A stretch of DNA of 12,060 bases, from contig JAJJLU010004527.1 in the NCBI GenBank assembly GCA_023807065.1, positions 1 to 12,060 on the forward strand, given 5' to 3'. Source of the DNA: Isotricha intestinalis. Taxonomy: Eukaryota; Ciliophora; Litostomatea; Vestibuliferida; Isotrichidae. The notes below the pieces were generated by a model that ran no database searches, was not told where the DNA came from, and worked only from the letters and a program-made list of their open reading frames with translations. The translations under genes were made by a program, and so were the position numbers. This document shows, in pieces, positions 1 to 8,700 of this stretch (the first letter of the stretch is position 1; each line of letters begins with the position of its first letter).

Positions 1-183
1 GTGAAAAGTGTTTCTAAAAGTAAAAAAAACAATAAAAATACTTTTCTTGGGTATAAAAGATTAAGAATTTCAAAAGTTAATAATTTTAATTTAGGTGAAA
101 AATTTAAAAAAGTGGAAAAAGAAAAAAAACAATTTTTAAAAGAAGAATTTATAAGAATTGGAAAACTATTATTTTGCAATTAA
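1..183 (+). CDS. 3' end of an unknown lysine-rich protein (partial)
   Basis: The frame is open from the left edge to a TAA at 181-183, so this is probably the C-terminal 60 residues of a gene that begins outside the window. The first codon here is GTG and nothing marks it as a start. The peptide is strongly basic and charged (many Lys, Glu and Asn) with a more hydrophobic end, IGKLLFCN. Codons resemble the neighbouring genes (GAA, AAA, TTA, GGT), which favours real coding over chance. No domain or motif is recognisable and no function is proposed. It could instead be a chance open frame, since 60 codons is short, although stops are frequent in DNA this AT-rich. The next gene starts about 120 bases downstream on the same strand. 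Confidence 0.5.
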   Translation: MKSVSKSKKNNKNTFLGYKRLRISKVNNFNLGEKFKKVEKEKKQFLKEEFIRIGKLLFCN

Positions 184-304
184 TGAAATAATTTAAACTA
201 CCAATATTAAATTATAAAATAAAATAAAATTTGATTATATAATATTTATATTTTTTTACTTTAAAAATATTTAAAATTTATTATTTTTATTATAATAATA
301 ATAA

Positions 305-1612
305 ATGCTAGAATCTACAAGAGAAAAATTACTAAAAATAGGTTTTATATGTTGTTCATATATATTAATTTTATCATTTTTTGTTCATTATGAAAAAATA
401 GATTTAACTGATTTAAAATCAATAACAGAAAATTTATATGATTCTCCGATAATAAATATTACATTACCAGTAAATGGTAAATGTAATAATTCAAAAAAAA
501 TGAAATTAGGTGAACATAAAACAAAAACAATGCATTGTATTTGTAAAGAGAAATTTCATCTTGGAATGTGTTCATATGAAGAAATTAGAAATGGATGTAA
601 AACTTCAGAACCAAGAAAAAAAAGTTATATATATAATTGGGATGGGAATCAATTTTGTACTAAAACATATAATATTCCTTATGTTAATTTAATAGATAAT
701 ATTATTAATTATAATGAATTTTGTAAAGAAGGTTTTAAAAATTGTGGTTTTATTGATACTTTAAAACATAAACTTTGTTTAATTAAAAGTGATATTTGTC
801 CTGTTAATAATATTGAAATTTCAAATAATAAAAATCCATCTAATAATAAATTTAATTATCAGACTTTAATATTAAAAAAAAATAAATATCTTCATTTTAC
901 TAATGAAGATGTTAATAATAATATTATTTCTAGTTTAAATTTTTTAAAAGAAAAAGATCAATTAAAACATAGATTTAATAAAAAAAGATATAATTTTTTA
1001 GATAAAGAACTAAAAAAAAATTTATTTGAAGATAATAAATTATATATTTCTGAAGAAAATTTTAATAATTCAAATATAAGTTTATATGCAGGAACTTTTT
1101 ATGGATTTAAAAAAGAATATTTAAAAACAAAACCAAATTTTAAATATATTTTAGATGAATTAAAAAAATATAGAACAATATCAATTTTTTGGGAAACAAT
1201 CATTTGTTTTATTGTATTATTTATTATAATAAATGAATTAATGAAAATTCAAAAAAGAGAAGAAAATTTAGATTTATTAGAATTAGCACTTTTTGATATT
1301 ATTAAAGTAATTATTGTAAGTACTTTTTGTTATTTTACATTAATTGAATTTTTAAAAACTGCTAATTTTGGTTTACCTGATAATGAAAGCGATGAAGATG
1401 TTAATAAAATTTTTATAGATTATAATAAAAATTTAACAATTGTTTGTTTATTTGCTTTAAGTAAATTTTTAGTTAGTTTATTTTTATTTATTATTGTTTT
1501 AATTAATATTTTTGAAGGTGATTGTAAAGATTTATTTGAAGCTAAAAATACCAAAAATTATGATGAAATTCCTATTAATGAAAATGAAGAAGAAGAAGAA
1601 GAAGAAGAGTAA
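305..1612 (+). CDS. Four-pass membrane protein with a cysteine-rich ectodomain
   Basis: The 435-residue product starts at ATG 305, preceded by A-rich sequence like the other starts here. Residues 10-28 form a hydrophobic signal-anchor. Residues 30-290 are polar and likely extracellular or lumenal, with ten cysteines at 60, 78, 80, 89, 98, 118, 140, 147, 158 and 165. The C-x-C-x8-C spacing at 78-89 resembles the end of an EGF-like fold, and 140-165 reads C-x6-CG-x10-C-x6-CP. Three further hydrophobic helices lie at about 291-311, 328-350 and 377-403, followed by an acidic tail ending in eight Glu. The even cysteine number suits disulphide bonding outside the cytosol. I do not recognise the family. 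A receptor-like or adhesion role is only inference. The last helices could alternatively be a channel-like bundle. Asn-rich linkers at 166-260 look disordered. Confidence 0.85.
   Translation: MLESTREKLLKIGFICCSYILILSFFVHYEKIDLTDLKSITENLYDSPIINITLPVNGKCNNSKKMKLGEHKTKTMHCICKEKFHLGMCSYEEIRNGCKTSEPRKKSYIYNWDGNQFCTKTYNIPYVNLIDNIINYNEFCKEGFKNCGFIDTLKHKLCLIKSDICPVNNIEISNNKNPSNNKFNYQTLILKKNKYLHFTNEDVNNNIISSLNFLKEKDQLKHRFNKKRYNFLDKELKKNLFEDNKLYISEENFNNSNISLYAGTFYGFKKEYLKTKPNFKYILDELKKYRTISIFWETIICFIVLFIIINELMKIQKREENLDLLELALFDIIKVIIVSTFCYFTLIEFLKTANFGLPDNESDEDVNKIFIDYNKNLTIVCLFALSKFLVSLFLFIIVLINIFEGDCKDLFEAKNTKNYDEIPINENEEEEEEEE
1586..1609 (+). repeat. GAA trinucleotide run coding for a poly-Glu tail
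   Basis: Seven GAA codons and one GAG run directly into the TAA stop of the membrane protein, giving an eight-glutamate C-terminus. Such runs change length easily by slippage, so copy number probably varies between strains. Confidence 0.85.
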
Positions 1613-1762
1613 ATTTTAAAATATAGTATAATATTATTGAATAAAAAATAAAATAATATTTTTTATCATATTATAAATTATTATAGTAAAATAATAAATA
1701 AATTAATCCACTGAAAATCTTAAAAAAACTTTAATTAATATAAATAAATTATAAAAATCCAA

Positions 1763-1812
1763 TAGAAAAAAATAAAAAAAAATAAGTAAAAAAAAGAAAA
1801 AAAAAATTTAAA
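1763..1812 (+). promoter_or_regulatory. A-rich leader before the SNARE gene
   Basis: The 50 bases before ATG 1813 are almost entirely A on the coding strand, broken by single T and G bases. Comparable A-dominated leaders precede the Ca2+-ATPase (5675-5762) and the casein kinase (about 9153-9218). This is probably the untranslated leader and core promoter zone. No TATA box can be singled out in sequence this AT-rich. Confidence 0.4.
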
Positions 1813-2672
1813 ATGGCAAACTGGGGAAATTCTTCGACTTTAAAAACATCATTAGTAAAAAAATAAAAAATAACAAAATAAAATATAACAAAATTAATTA
1901 AATATAGGTGAACGTGACTGATGAAGAAAACGCAAGATTATCAGAAAAAATGAAAGATTTATATTTTGAATACACGAAAATTCGTCCAATAATAAAAAAA
2001 TATCATGAAAAAATAACAAAAAACGAATTAAAACAAGAAGAATTATCATCTCAAAACGCAGAAATATCAAGAAATATAAATAAATTTGATAAATTATCAA
2101 AAGAAATATCAAATATATTAAAAGAAAATTATGAGAATCAACAACATTTAGAACCATTTTATTCTAAACTAAATTCAGAATATAAAAACAATAATGAAAA
2201 TTATAAGAAGATGATAATAGAAATTGAAAGGAAATGTCAAAGTGTAGGAATAGAAATTTTAGATGATACAGAAAATAAAAAAAATAATTTTCAAAGACAA
2301 GATTCAATGTTTGAATCAATTCAAATTGGAACAGGAAAATTAATGGATAGAAAAAAATTATTAGAAGAAAGAGATAAAGAATTAAGAGAAGCTCAAATTG
2401 TTGCTGCTCAAATAAAAGATGTTGCTCAAGATATGAATAAAAAAGTTCAACAAGATAATGAAGCTTTTGATCAAATTGATGATAATATTAATCAAATGGA
2501 AACTAATGTTGATAGTGCTGTTAAAAATATTCAAGATATTAGAAATATGCAAAAAACTCATGGAAAAAGATTGTGCTGTATTTGCTGGATGATTATTTTT
2601 GTTGTTTTTTCTTTGGTTGCTGTTATTGTTGGTCTTTTTTGGGATTCAATTAAAAAATTGATAAAAAAATAA
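1813..2672 (+). CDS. Tail-anchored Q-SNARE, two exons
   Basis: Exon 1 is 1813-1854 (14 codons, from MANWGNSS) and exon 2 is 1908-2672, giving 268 residues. The long open frame of exon 2 has no ATG at its head: its first codon is GTG, right after an intron 3' splice site. Residues about 20-130 are helical and charged, as in SNARE N-terminal domains. A SNARE motif spans residues 173-225 with all sixteen layers in register, hydrophobic throughout except Asp197 at layer zero. A CCIC cluster (237-240), likely palmitoylated, leads into a transmembrane helix (about 237-259) and a short basic lumenal end. It should act with partner SNAREs in membrane fusion. Asp at the zero layer is known in Use1 and some Vti1 proteins, so a Qb or Qc class is likelier than Qa. 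The exact subclass and compartment are not resolved. Confidence 0.85.
1855..1907 (+). other. Spliceosomal intron, 53 nt, phase 0 (SNARE gene)
   Basis: The intron opens GTAAAAAAATAA and closes AAATATAG. It falls between codons, after TTA (1852-1854) and before GTG (1908-1910). Read through, it gives an in-frame TAA within four codons and its length is not a multiple of three. TAAC occurs twice (1871-1874 and 1886-1889) and is a possible branch site. It is almost pure A/T and A-rich. Confidence 0.8.
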
Positions 2673-2883
2673 ATCTTCATTATTCTTTATTTATTTTTAA
2701 TAGATGATTTATTTTACATCAAGTTATTTTTAAAAAGGTTTTTTTTAGTTTTTTTTTTTTTAAGTATAAATGGTTTAATAATTTTAATAATTTTTTGGTT
2801 TATACAATAAAAATAATATTTATTATTCATTTTTGGAATTCATATATTAAATTTTATTTATTTATGTCAATTTTTTGTAAATC

Positions 2884-2898
2884 TAAGCTTTAAGCTTA
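2884..2898. repeat. 15-base perfect palindrome
   Basis: TAAGCTTTAAGCTTA is symmetric about a single central T. A symmetric 15-mer containing two HindIII-type hexamers is less expected than an A/T-only palindrome in DNA this AT-rich. It might bind a dimeric protein or form the base of an RNA stem, but nothing near it decides this. Confidence 0.45.
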
Positions 2899-3211
2899 TG
2901 TTCCCTTTCCCTCTTTTTTAATTTTTGTTTTTCCATATTTATAATATATATCTTTTACAAATCTCTTAATTAATCTAATTGTTCATTTCAAATCATAAAA
3001 ATGTTTAGTTTAATTATCACTCAAGTTTTTCATTTTTATTATTAAATAAAGAGAGATATCCAAGAATTTATTATTCAAATATAAAAATGTTAGTTAGTTA
3101 GTTTAGTGCTCCAAGCCGGCTCATATTTTATATTAATTAAATAAAAAAAAGAATAAGAAGAAACCCAAGCATCTACTGATATATATATTCCCCAAATATT
3201 ATATCAAATAT

Positions 3212-3217
3212 AAAAAA
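3212..3217 (-). terminator. Pol III terminator of tRNA-Val
   Basis: On the minus strand, six T residues follow the discriminator base directly, the usual RNA polymerase III stop signal. Confidence 0.8.
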
Positions 3218-3291
3218 TGACCCCACCGAGAGTCGAACTCGGGACCCACACCGTGTTAAGGTGTTGTCATAACCAACTAGACCATAGGGTC
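3218..3291 (-). tRNA. tRNA-Val (anticodon AAC)
   Basis: On the minus strand the 74-nt cloverleaf is complete. The acceptor stem GACCCTA pairs with TGGGGTC with one T-G wobble, and the discriminator base is A. The D arm has the GG pair in its loop. The anticodon stem ACACC/GGTGT encloses loop TTAACAC with anticodon AAC at 3255-3257. The variable loop has 5 nt, and the T stem CCGAG/CTCGG carries loop TTCGACT. After wobble deamination to inosine it would read GTT and other Val codons, matching the GTT preference of these genes. There is no intron and no encoded CCA. The internal B box reads GAGTTCGACTC. Confidence 0.96.
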
Positions 3292-3957
3292 ATTACACAA
3301 ATTAGAAATGAAAAAACATTAATCATCTTCCAAACTCAAAAAAATTTCTAAAATTAAAAAATTTAATCTTTCTTTTTTTTCTATTCATCATTAAAAAATT
3401 CTATTCTATTAAACATAACTTCCTATTCATATAAAAACCCTAAATAAACAGAACAAGAATATAATATAAATAAATATTATATATATTAGTAAATTTGATA
3501 AAATCTGAAATGTTAATTAAATATTTAAATTTATAATAGCAATAAAATATACTATATTCTCTCGTTTATTTAATATTGCTTATTATTTATAATATTTTTT
3601 TATAACCTTTTAATGAAAGGATTAATTTAGTTTATTATAAAATAATGAGTTTTATTTTGGTAATTTGATTTCATATTTTTTTATTTTTTATATTTTTAAA
3701 AATATACTTTTAAATTAATGAATTAAATTTTAATCAAAATAGTACAAAAAGAATATATAGTTTAATTTTCCTTATTCTTATTTTTTTATTGAAAGAAGAT
3801 TGTTTTATTTTTTCGTAAATTAACCATAAATGACAACATTTTCTCAATATTTTACTTTTTAAATTTGTTTTTATATAATATTTTTTTTAATTTTTTTTTA
3901 ATTATTTTATTTACTTTTCTATGGGAAGATGTTATAATTTTTTTTCACCCTTTGAAA
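3292..3957. other. Intergenic stretch before the coiled-coil gene
   Basis: This is AT-rich spacer with no gene seen. It holds the upstream side of the tRNA and the leader of the coiled-coil gene. A small hairpin (CCTTT-TAATG-AAAGG, about 3606-3620) and poly-T tracts at 3889-3900 are the only structure noticed. The open frame extending left from 3958 encodes only T-tract Phe, Leu and Ile residues and has no ATG, so it is treated as untranslated. Confidence 0.5.
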
Positions 3958-5127
3958 ATGAATTATTATGAAGATGATTGTAAATTTGATATTGCAAATA
4001 AAAATACTTTAATTTTGAATTTAAAACATCAATTAGAGAAAATTGAACAAAATGAAAAAGACTATTGTGAATTATTAAATAAATGTAAAAATATTGAGAA
4101 TGAATTGCAATTAATGAAAGAAGCAAAAATGAAACTTGATTATGAATTAAAACAAAAAACAGGAAATATAAATAAAGAGATAGAAGAATTTTCTTTTCAA
4201 AATAATCAATTAATTGAAAGATTAAATAATATAAATTCAAATAACAAACAATTATTTACAGATAATAAAAATTTATTTGAAAAATTTGAAGCAGTAAAAT
4301 TAGAAAATGAAAAAATAATGAATGAATATAATAAAAATGAAGATAAAATAAATGAAATAAAAGAATATAATAATAAAGGAGAAGAACATTTAAATAAATT
4401 ATATGAAAATGAAAAAGAAGATGAATTAAAATTAAAAAATTTAAATGAGGAATTTGAAAAATTAGATAAAGAAACAAGAGAAAAAGGAAGTTTAATAAAT
4501 ACATCTAAATATGAATTTGGAATTAATCAAAGAGAATTAAATACTTTATGTAAAGAAAATAATTATTTAAAAGATAAATTATCTAAAAAAGAAAATAATT
4601 TAGATAACACTCAAAGTGAATTAGATCATGCAAATCAATCAATAATAAAATTTAAAAATGATTCTAAACAAACTATTATTGATAATAAAAAATTAAAAGA
4701 AGATTTAATTAATTTAAGAAATGATTATGAAAAAGAAAGAAAAAAAAGAATAGATGCTGAAAAAAATAATTTTAATTTAGAAGGAGTTTTAAGAGAAAAA
4801 AATGATAATGTTCATAAATTAAAATTAATAAATGATTCATTAAAATTAAATTTAGATAGAGAAAATAATATAAATAAAAGATTATCTGAGGATGTTGAAA
4901 AATATAAAAATTATACTGATATATTAAGTGAACAAACTAAAAAATTAAGTGATGAATTAGAACAAATTATTGAAGAAGAAACTAATGTTATTGAAATTAT
5001 GGATGATCAACATGAAAGATTATGTGAATTAGTTAATGAACAAAAACAAATTTTAAATAATGAAATGGATGAACTTTCTAAATTTAATATTGTTTGTAAT
5101 CAAAAAATGAAAAATACATATTTTTAA
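3958..5127 (+). CDS. Long coiled-coil protein of unknown role
   Basis: The product is 389 residues from ATG 3958, preceded by GAAA like other starts. The frame is open upstream to 3865 but lacks an ATG, and its hydrophobic stretch comes from poly-T spacer. From residue about 15 to the end nearly every segment shows heptad spacing of Leu, Ile and Asn between Lys and Glu runs, with few prolines or glycines, so it is an almost uninterrupted coiled coil. There is no membrane segment, motor head or zinc motif. Cys residues sit near the ends (for example the CELLNKC and CELVNEQ segments). Proteins of this kind act as cytoskeletal, basal-body, Golgi-tether or vesicle-tether scaffolds, but sequence alone cannot choose. 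The Asn and Lys richness follows base composition. The tail KMKNTYF has no recognised motif. Confidence 0.8.
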   Translation: MNYYEDDCKFDIANKNTLILNLKHQLEKIEQNEKDYCELLNKCKNIENELQLMKEAKMKLDYELKQKTGNINKEIEEFSFQNNQLIERLNNINSNNKQLFTDNKNLFEKFEAVKLENEKIMNEYNKNEDKINEIKEYNNKGEEHLNKLYENEKEDELKLKNLNEEFEKLDKETREKGSLINTSKYEFGINQRELNTLCKENNYLKDKLSKKENNLDNTQSELDHANQSIIKFKNDSKQTIIDNKKLKEDLINLRNDYEKERKKRIDAEKNNFNLEGVLREKNDNVHKLKLINDSLKLNLDRENNINKRLSEDVEKYKNYTDILSEQTKKLSDELEQIIEEETNVIEIMDDQHERLCELVNEQKQILNNEMDELSKFNIVCNQKMKNTYF

Positions 5128-5349
5128 TTTAAATAAAAATTATTTAAATCTAAATTACATTTTTTAAACAGTAATATAAAAAATTTAGAATATAAATTAC
5201 ATATATTTTATATATTTGTTATAAAATATTTTTTCAATATATTAAATTAATTTAAAATTTATTTGTTATATTTAAAGGCTCTGGAGAATATAAATAATTT
5301 TTTTGTTTGAATTAAAAAAATTTGTTTGTGAAATATTTAAATTAAATGG

Positions 5350-5381
5350 TGATAATAATTTATTTAAATTAATTATTATCA
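5350..5381. repeat. Inverted repeat, 11-bp arms
   Basis: TGATAATAATT (5350-5360) pairs exactly with AATTATTATCA (5371-5381) around a ten-base A/T loop. In RNA it would form a weak hairpin. It lies about 220 bases after the coiled-coil gene's stop. It could be chance in such AT-rich DNA. Confidence 0.4.
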
Positions 5382-5674
5382 AAAAAGAAATTGCAGTTAT
5401 ATTTTTAATTATATTTCAAATGAATATTTTTTGAAAACAAGTTACAAAAATGTAAAAATAATAAATTAAATATGACTTAATTATAAAAAAACTAAATTAA
5501 AGGTAATAAATATAACAGAATTAATGATTTTTAAAATAAAATTTAATGTTTAATAAATCTTTCTTCCAATTTTAAAAAGAATAGAAAAATAAAAATAATA
5601 AATTTAAATCCTCAAAATCACCATCTATTATTTATTAATATTTTCAATAAAAACAGCTCAAAAAAAACAATATC

Positions 5675-5762
5675 TCTTAAAAAAAATAAAAAAATAAAAA
5701 AAAATAAAAAATCCCAAAAAGATACAATATAAAAAGAATAAATAATAAACTTAATAAAAAAA
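5675..5762 (+). promoter_or_regulatory. A-rich leader before the Ca2+-ATPase gene
   Basis: The coding strand here consists largely of A tracts broken by single T bases, ending in AAAAAAA before ATG 5763. It matches the leaders of the SNARE and casein kinase genes and probably covers the transcription start and untranslated leader. Confidence 0.4.
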
Positions 5763-8700
5763 ATGAAATCCAACTTAAATGAAAGATTATTAGAGGGAGT
5801 AGAAGATGAAGGAGACATAGATTTTAAGCAGATATTTAATAACGAATACAACATAGATGATCGTAGTGAAAAATATTATTTAGAACATTGTAAGAGTGCA
5901 GAACATTTAGCAGAGATATTTAGAACAGATTTAAAAAATGGATTAAATTCTAAAAATAAAGGAGATTTAGAATGGAGAGAGAAAAAATGGGGAAACAATC
6001 ATCTTCCACCAGAAGAAGAAAATTCTATATTACAACATATAATTGATTGTTTTGAAGATGCAACATTAAGAGTATTATTATTAGCATCAATAGTATCTTT
6101 AATAATAGGAATTGCTAAAGATGGAATGGGAACTGGATGGATTGAAGGAACTGCTATTTTTTCTGCTGTTTTTATCGTTGTTTCTATTTCTTCTTATATG
6201 AATTATAATGAAAAAGAACAATTTTTAAAATTAAGTAGAGAAACTAAATTAAAAACTGTTGTTGTTGTTAGAGATGGAATGGAAAAACAAATTTCTTTAG
6301 AAGATGTTTTAGTTGGTGATATTCTTAAATTAAGAATTGGTGATATTATCAATGTTGATTGTATTATTTATGGTAATGGAAAAGCTGAAATGGATGAATC
6401 TCCTGTTACAGGAGAATCAGATTTAATGAAAAAAATTCCTACTTTCGAAAAGAAAGATAATAAATATGCATGTCCATTTATTTTCTCTGGTTCTCAAGTA
6501 CAAGATGGTACTGGAAATATGTTAGTTTGTGCAGTTGGAGATAAAACCTTTGAAGGAGCAAATAAAGCACTTTTAAATGTAGAAGGCAAAAAAGGAGAAG
6601 ATGGTGAAGATGCAAATTTAACTCCTTTAAAAAAACAACTTGGTGAATTAGCAGATATGATTGGAGATATGGGTTATATTATGGCAATATTAATTGGTTG
6701 TCTTATGATTGTTAAAGAATGTATTATTAGACTTACTATGGGATTACCTTTAATAACAACTGAAACTATTGATGTCTTTGTTAATGCTTTCATTATCGCT
6801 GTTACTGTTATTGTTGTCGCTATTCCTGAAGGTCTTCCTATGGCTGTTACAATTTCTCTCGCTTATTCTGTTGAAAAAATGAAAGATGAACATAATTTAG
6901 TTAAACATTTAGATAAAAGTGAAGCTATGGGAAATGTTAATAATGTCTGTACTGATAAAACTGGTACTCTTACTAAAGGTGTTATGGAACTTATTAAAAT
7001 TTGGATTGAAAAACAAGATTTTGAAATTGAAAGAGGTGATATTACTGATGAAAGACTTAGGAAACTTATTTATGAATGTATGTGGAAGAATATTACTGTG
7101 GTTGAATCAATTAATGAAAAAGGTGAAACTGTTTTAAGTGGAGATATGACAGAAAAAGCAATATATAATTATTTAAAGAAAGGAAATTATCAATTAAGTG
7201 GAAATAGAACTGGAGATTATATATTACCATTTAAATCAGATTATAAATATATGATGAATATATATAAAAATGATGATGGATCATATACTCTTTATGCTAA
7301 AGGAGCACCTGAAAGAATTGGAGAATTTATGACTAAATTCCAAGGAGAAAATGGTGAAATAGAAGACTTTGAAGAAAATAAAGACCTTCTTTTTAATACT
7401 CAACAAGAATATGCAGAAAGATCAATTCGAACATTAGTATTTGGATATAAAAATTTAAATGAAGAAGAAATAAAAGCATGTGAAGAGAAATTTCCAGAAA
7501 AAGATTTACCATTCTTCCAAGAATTAGCAAAAGATTTAATTTTTGGATTTATGATAGGAATCCGTGATAATAACAGACCTGAAGTACCAGGAGCAATAGC
7601 AGCATGTGGTCGAGCAGGAATAACAGTAAGAATGGTAACTGGAGACAATATAAATACTGCATTATCAATTTCAAGAGATGTTGGTATTATTAGTGCAGAT
7701 CAAATACCAGATGCTAGAAAATTAGCTAAACAATATAGAGATGAAGTTGAAAAAAATAATAAACCAATTAGAACTGGATTAGATTCCCCAGTTGCTTTAG
7801 AAGGAGAAATTTTCAGAGTTGCATGTGGTGGATTAACAAAAACAAAAACTGAGAAAGCACTTGATATTGTATTAAATGATTCAGAAGCATTTAAACATAC
7901 AGTTAAAAGATTGAAAGTAATAGCTCGTGCAAGTCCAGAAGATAAATTTCTTTTAGTTTTTGGATTAAAGCAAATGAATAATATAGTAGCAGTTACTGGT
8001 GATGGAACAAATGATGCACCAGCACTTAAACAAGCTCATGTTGGTTTCGCAATGGGAATTAGAGGAACTGATATAGCAAAAGATGCTGCAGATATTGTAT
8101 TACTTGATGATTCATTTTCTTCAATTGTTACTGCATGTAAATATGGTAGAAATGTATATGATTGTATAAGAAAATTTGTACAATTCCAATTAACTACAAA
8201 TATTGTTGCTGTATTTATGACTTTCTTAGGTGGAATAATATTAAAGGATTCTCCTTTAAATGCTATTCAAATGCTTTGGGTAAATTTAATTATGGATTCT
8301 TTTGCTTCTCTTGCATTAGCGACTGAAAGTCCATCAGATGCACTTTTACTTAGAAAACCTTATTCTCGTGAAGCATCAATATTAACACCAATGATGATTC
8401 TAAATATAATATCTCAAGCAATATTCCAAATATTAACATTGAGTATAATATTATTTTATGGAGATAAAATATTTGGAGTACCATCAGATAGAGAATTAGA
8501 GCATTTTATGTGGAATGATATTAATGGATATCACTTTACAATATTCTTTGATATTTTTGTTTTTATGCAAGTATTTAATTCAATCAATGCACGTAAATTA
8601 AATAAAGATGAGTATAATGTTTTTGTTGGAATTTTAGGTAATTGGTATTATATATTTATTCAAACATTTATTTTATGTGGTCAAGTTCTTATGGTAACTT

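Larger units (their letters stand above)
2673..3217. other. Intergenic stretch between SNARE and tRNA genes
   Basis: No gene is visible. The first 90 bases are T-rich (notably 2739-2761) and suit a 3' untranslated region and transcription end for the SNARE. A weak hairpin pairs 2764-2770 with 2799-2805. Further right come a 15-base palindrome (2884-2898), a pyrimidine run CCCTTTCCCTC (2903-2913), three GTTA copies from 3089 and a GC-rich segment near 3106-3123. The second half is the only non-coding part of the window, outside the tRNA itself, with clustered G and C. Confidence 0.5.
5128..5762. other. Intergenic stretch before the Ca2+-ATPase gene
   Basis: No gene is seen. The left part is AT-rich trailer and includes an inverted repeat at 5350-5381. 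The right 90 bases turn A-rich on the coding strand and form the leader of the ATPase. A short mixed segment, AAAGGCTCTGGAG, at 5274-5286 stands out only slightly. The minus-strand open frame across 5618-5854 mirrors the A-rich leader and the start of the pump gene and is not a gene. Confidence 0.5.

Noticed and set aside
3381..3395. Box C-like ATGATGA on the minus strand suggesting a C/D snoRNA
   Set aside because: No box D (CTGA) follows at a suitable distance and no terminal stem is seen.
3430..3445. Telomere-like CCCTAAA
   Set aside because: Only one copy, with genes on both sides.
3865..3957. Hydrophobic N-terminal extension of the coiled-coil protein
   Set aside because: It has no ATG, starts only at a TTG, and its Phe, Leu and Ile residues come from T tracts in the spacer.
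7400..7648. Minus-strand open frame inside the pump gene
   Set aside because: It mirrors the conserved P-domain coding sequence and has no support of its own.
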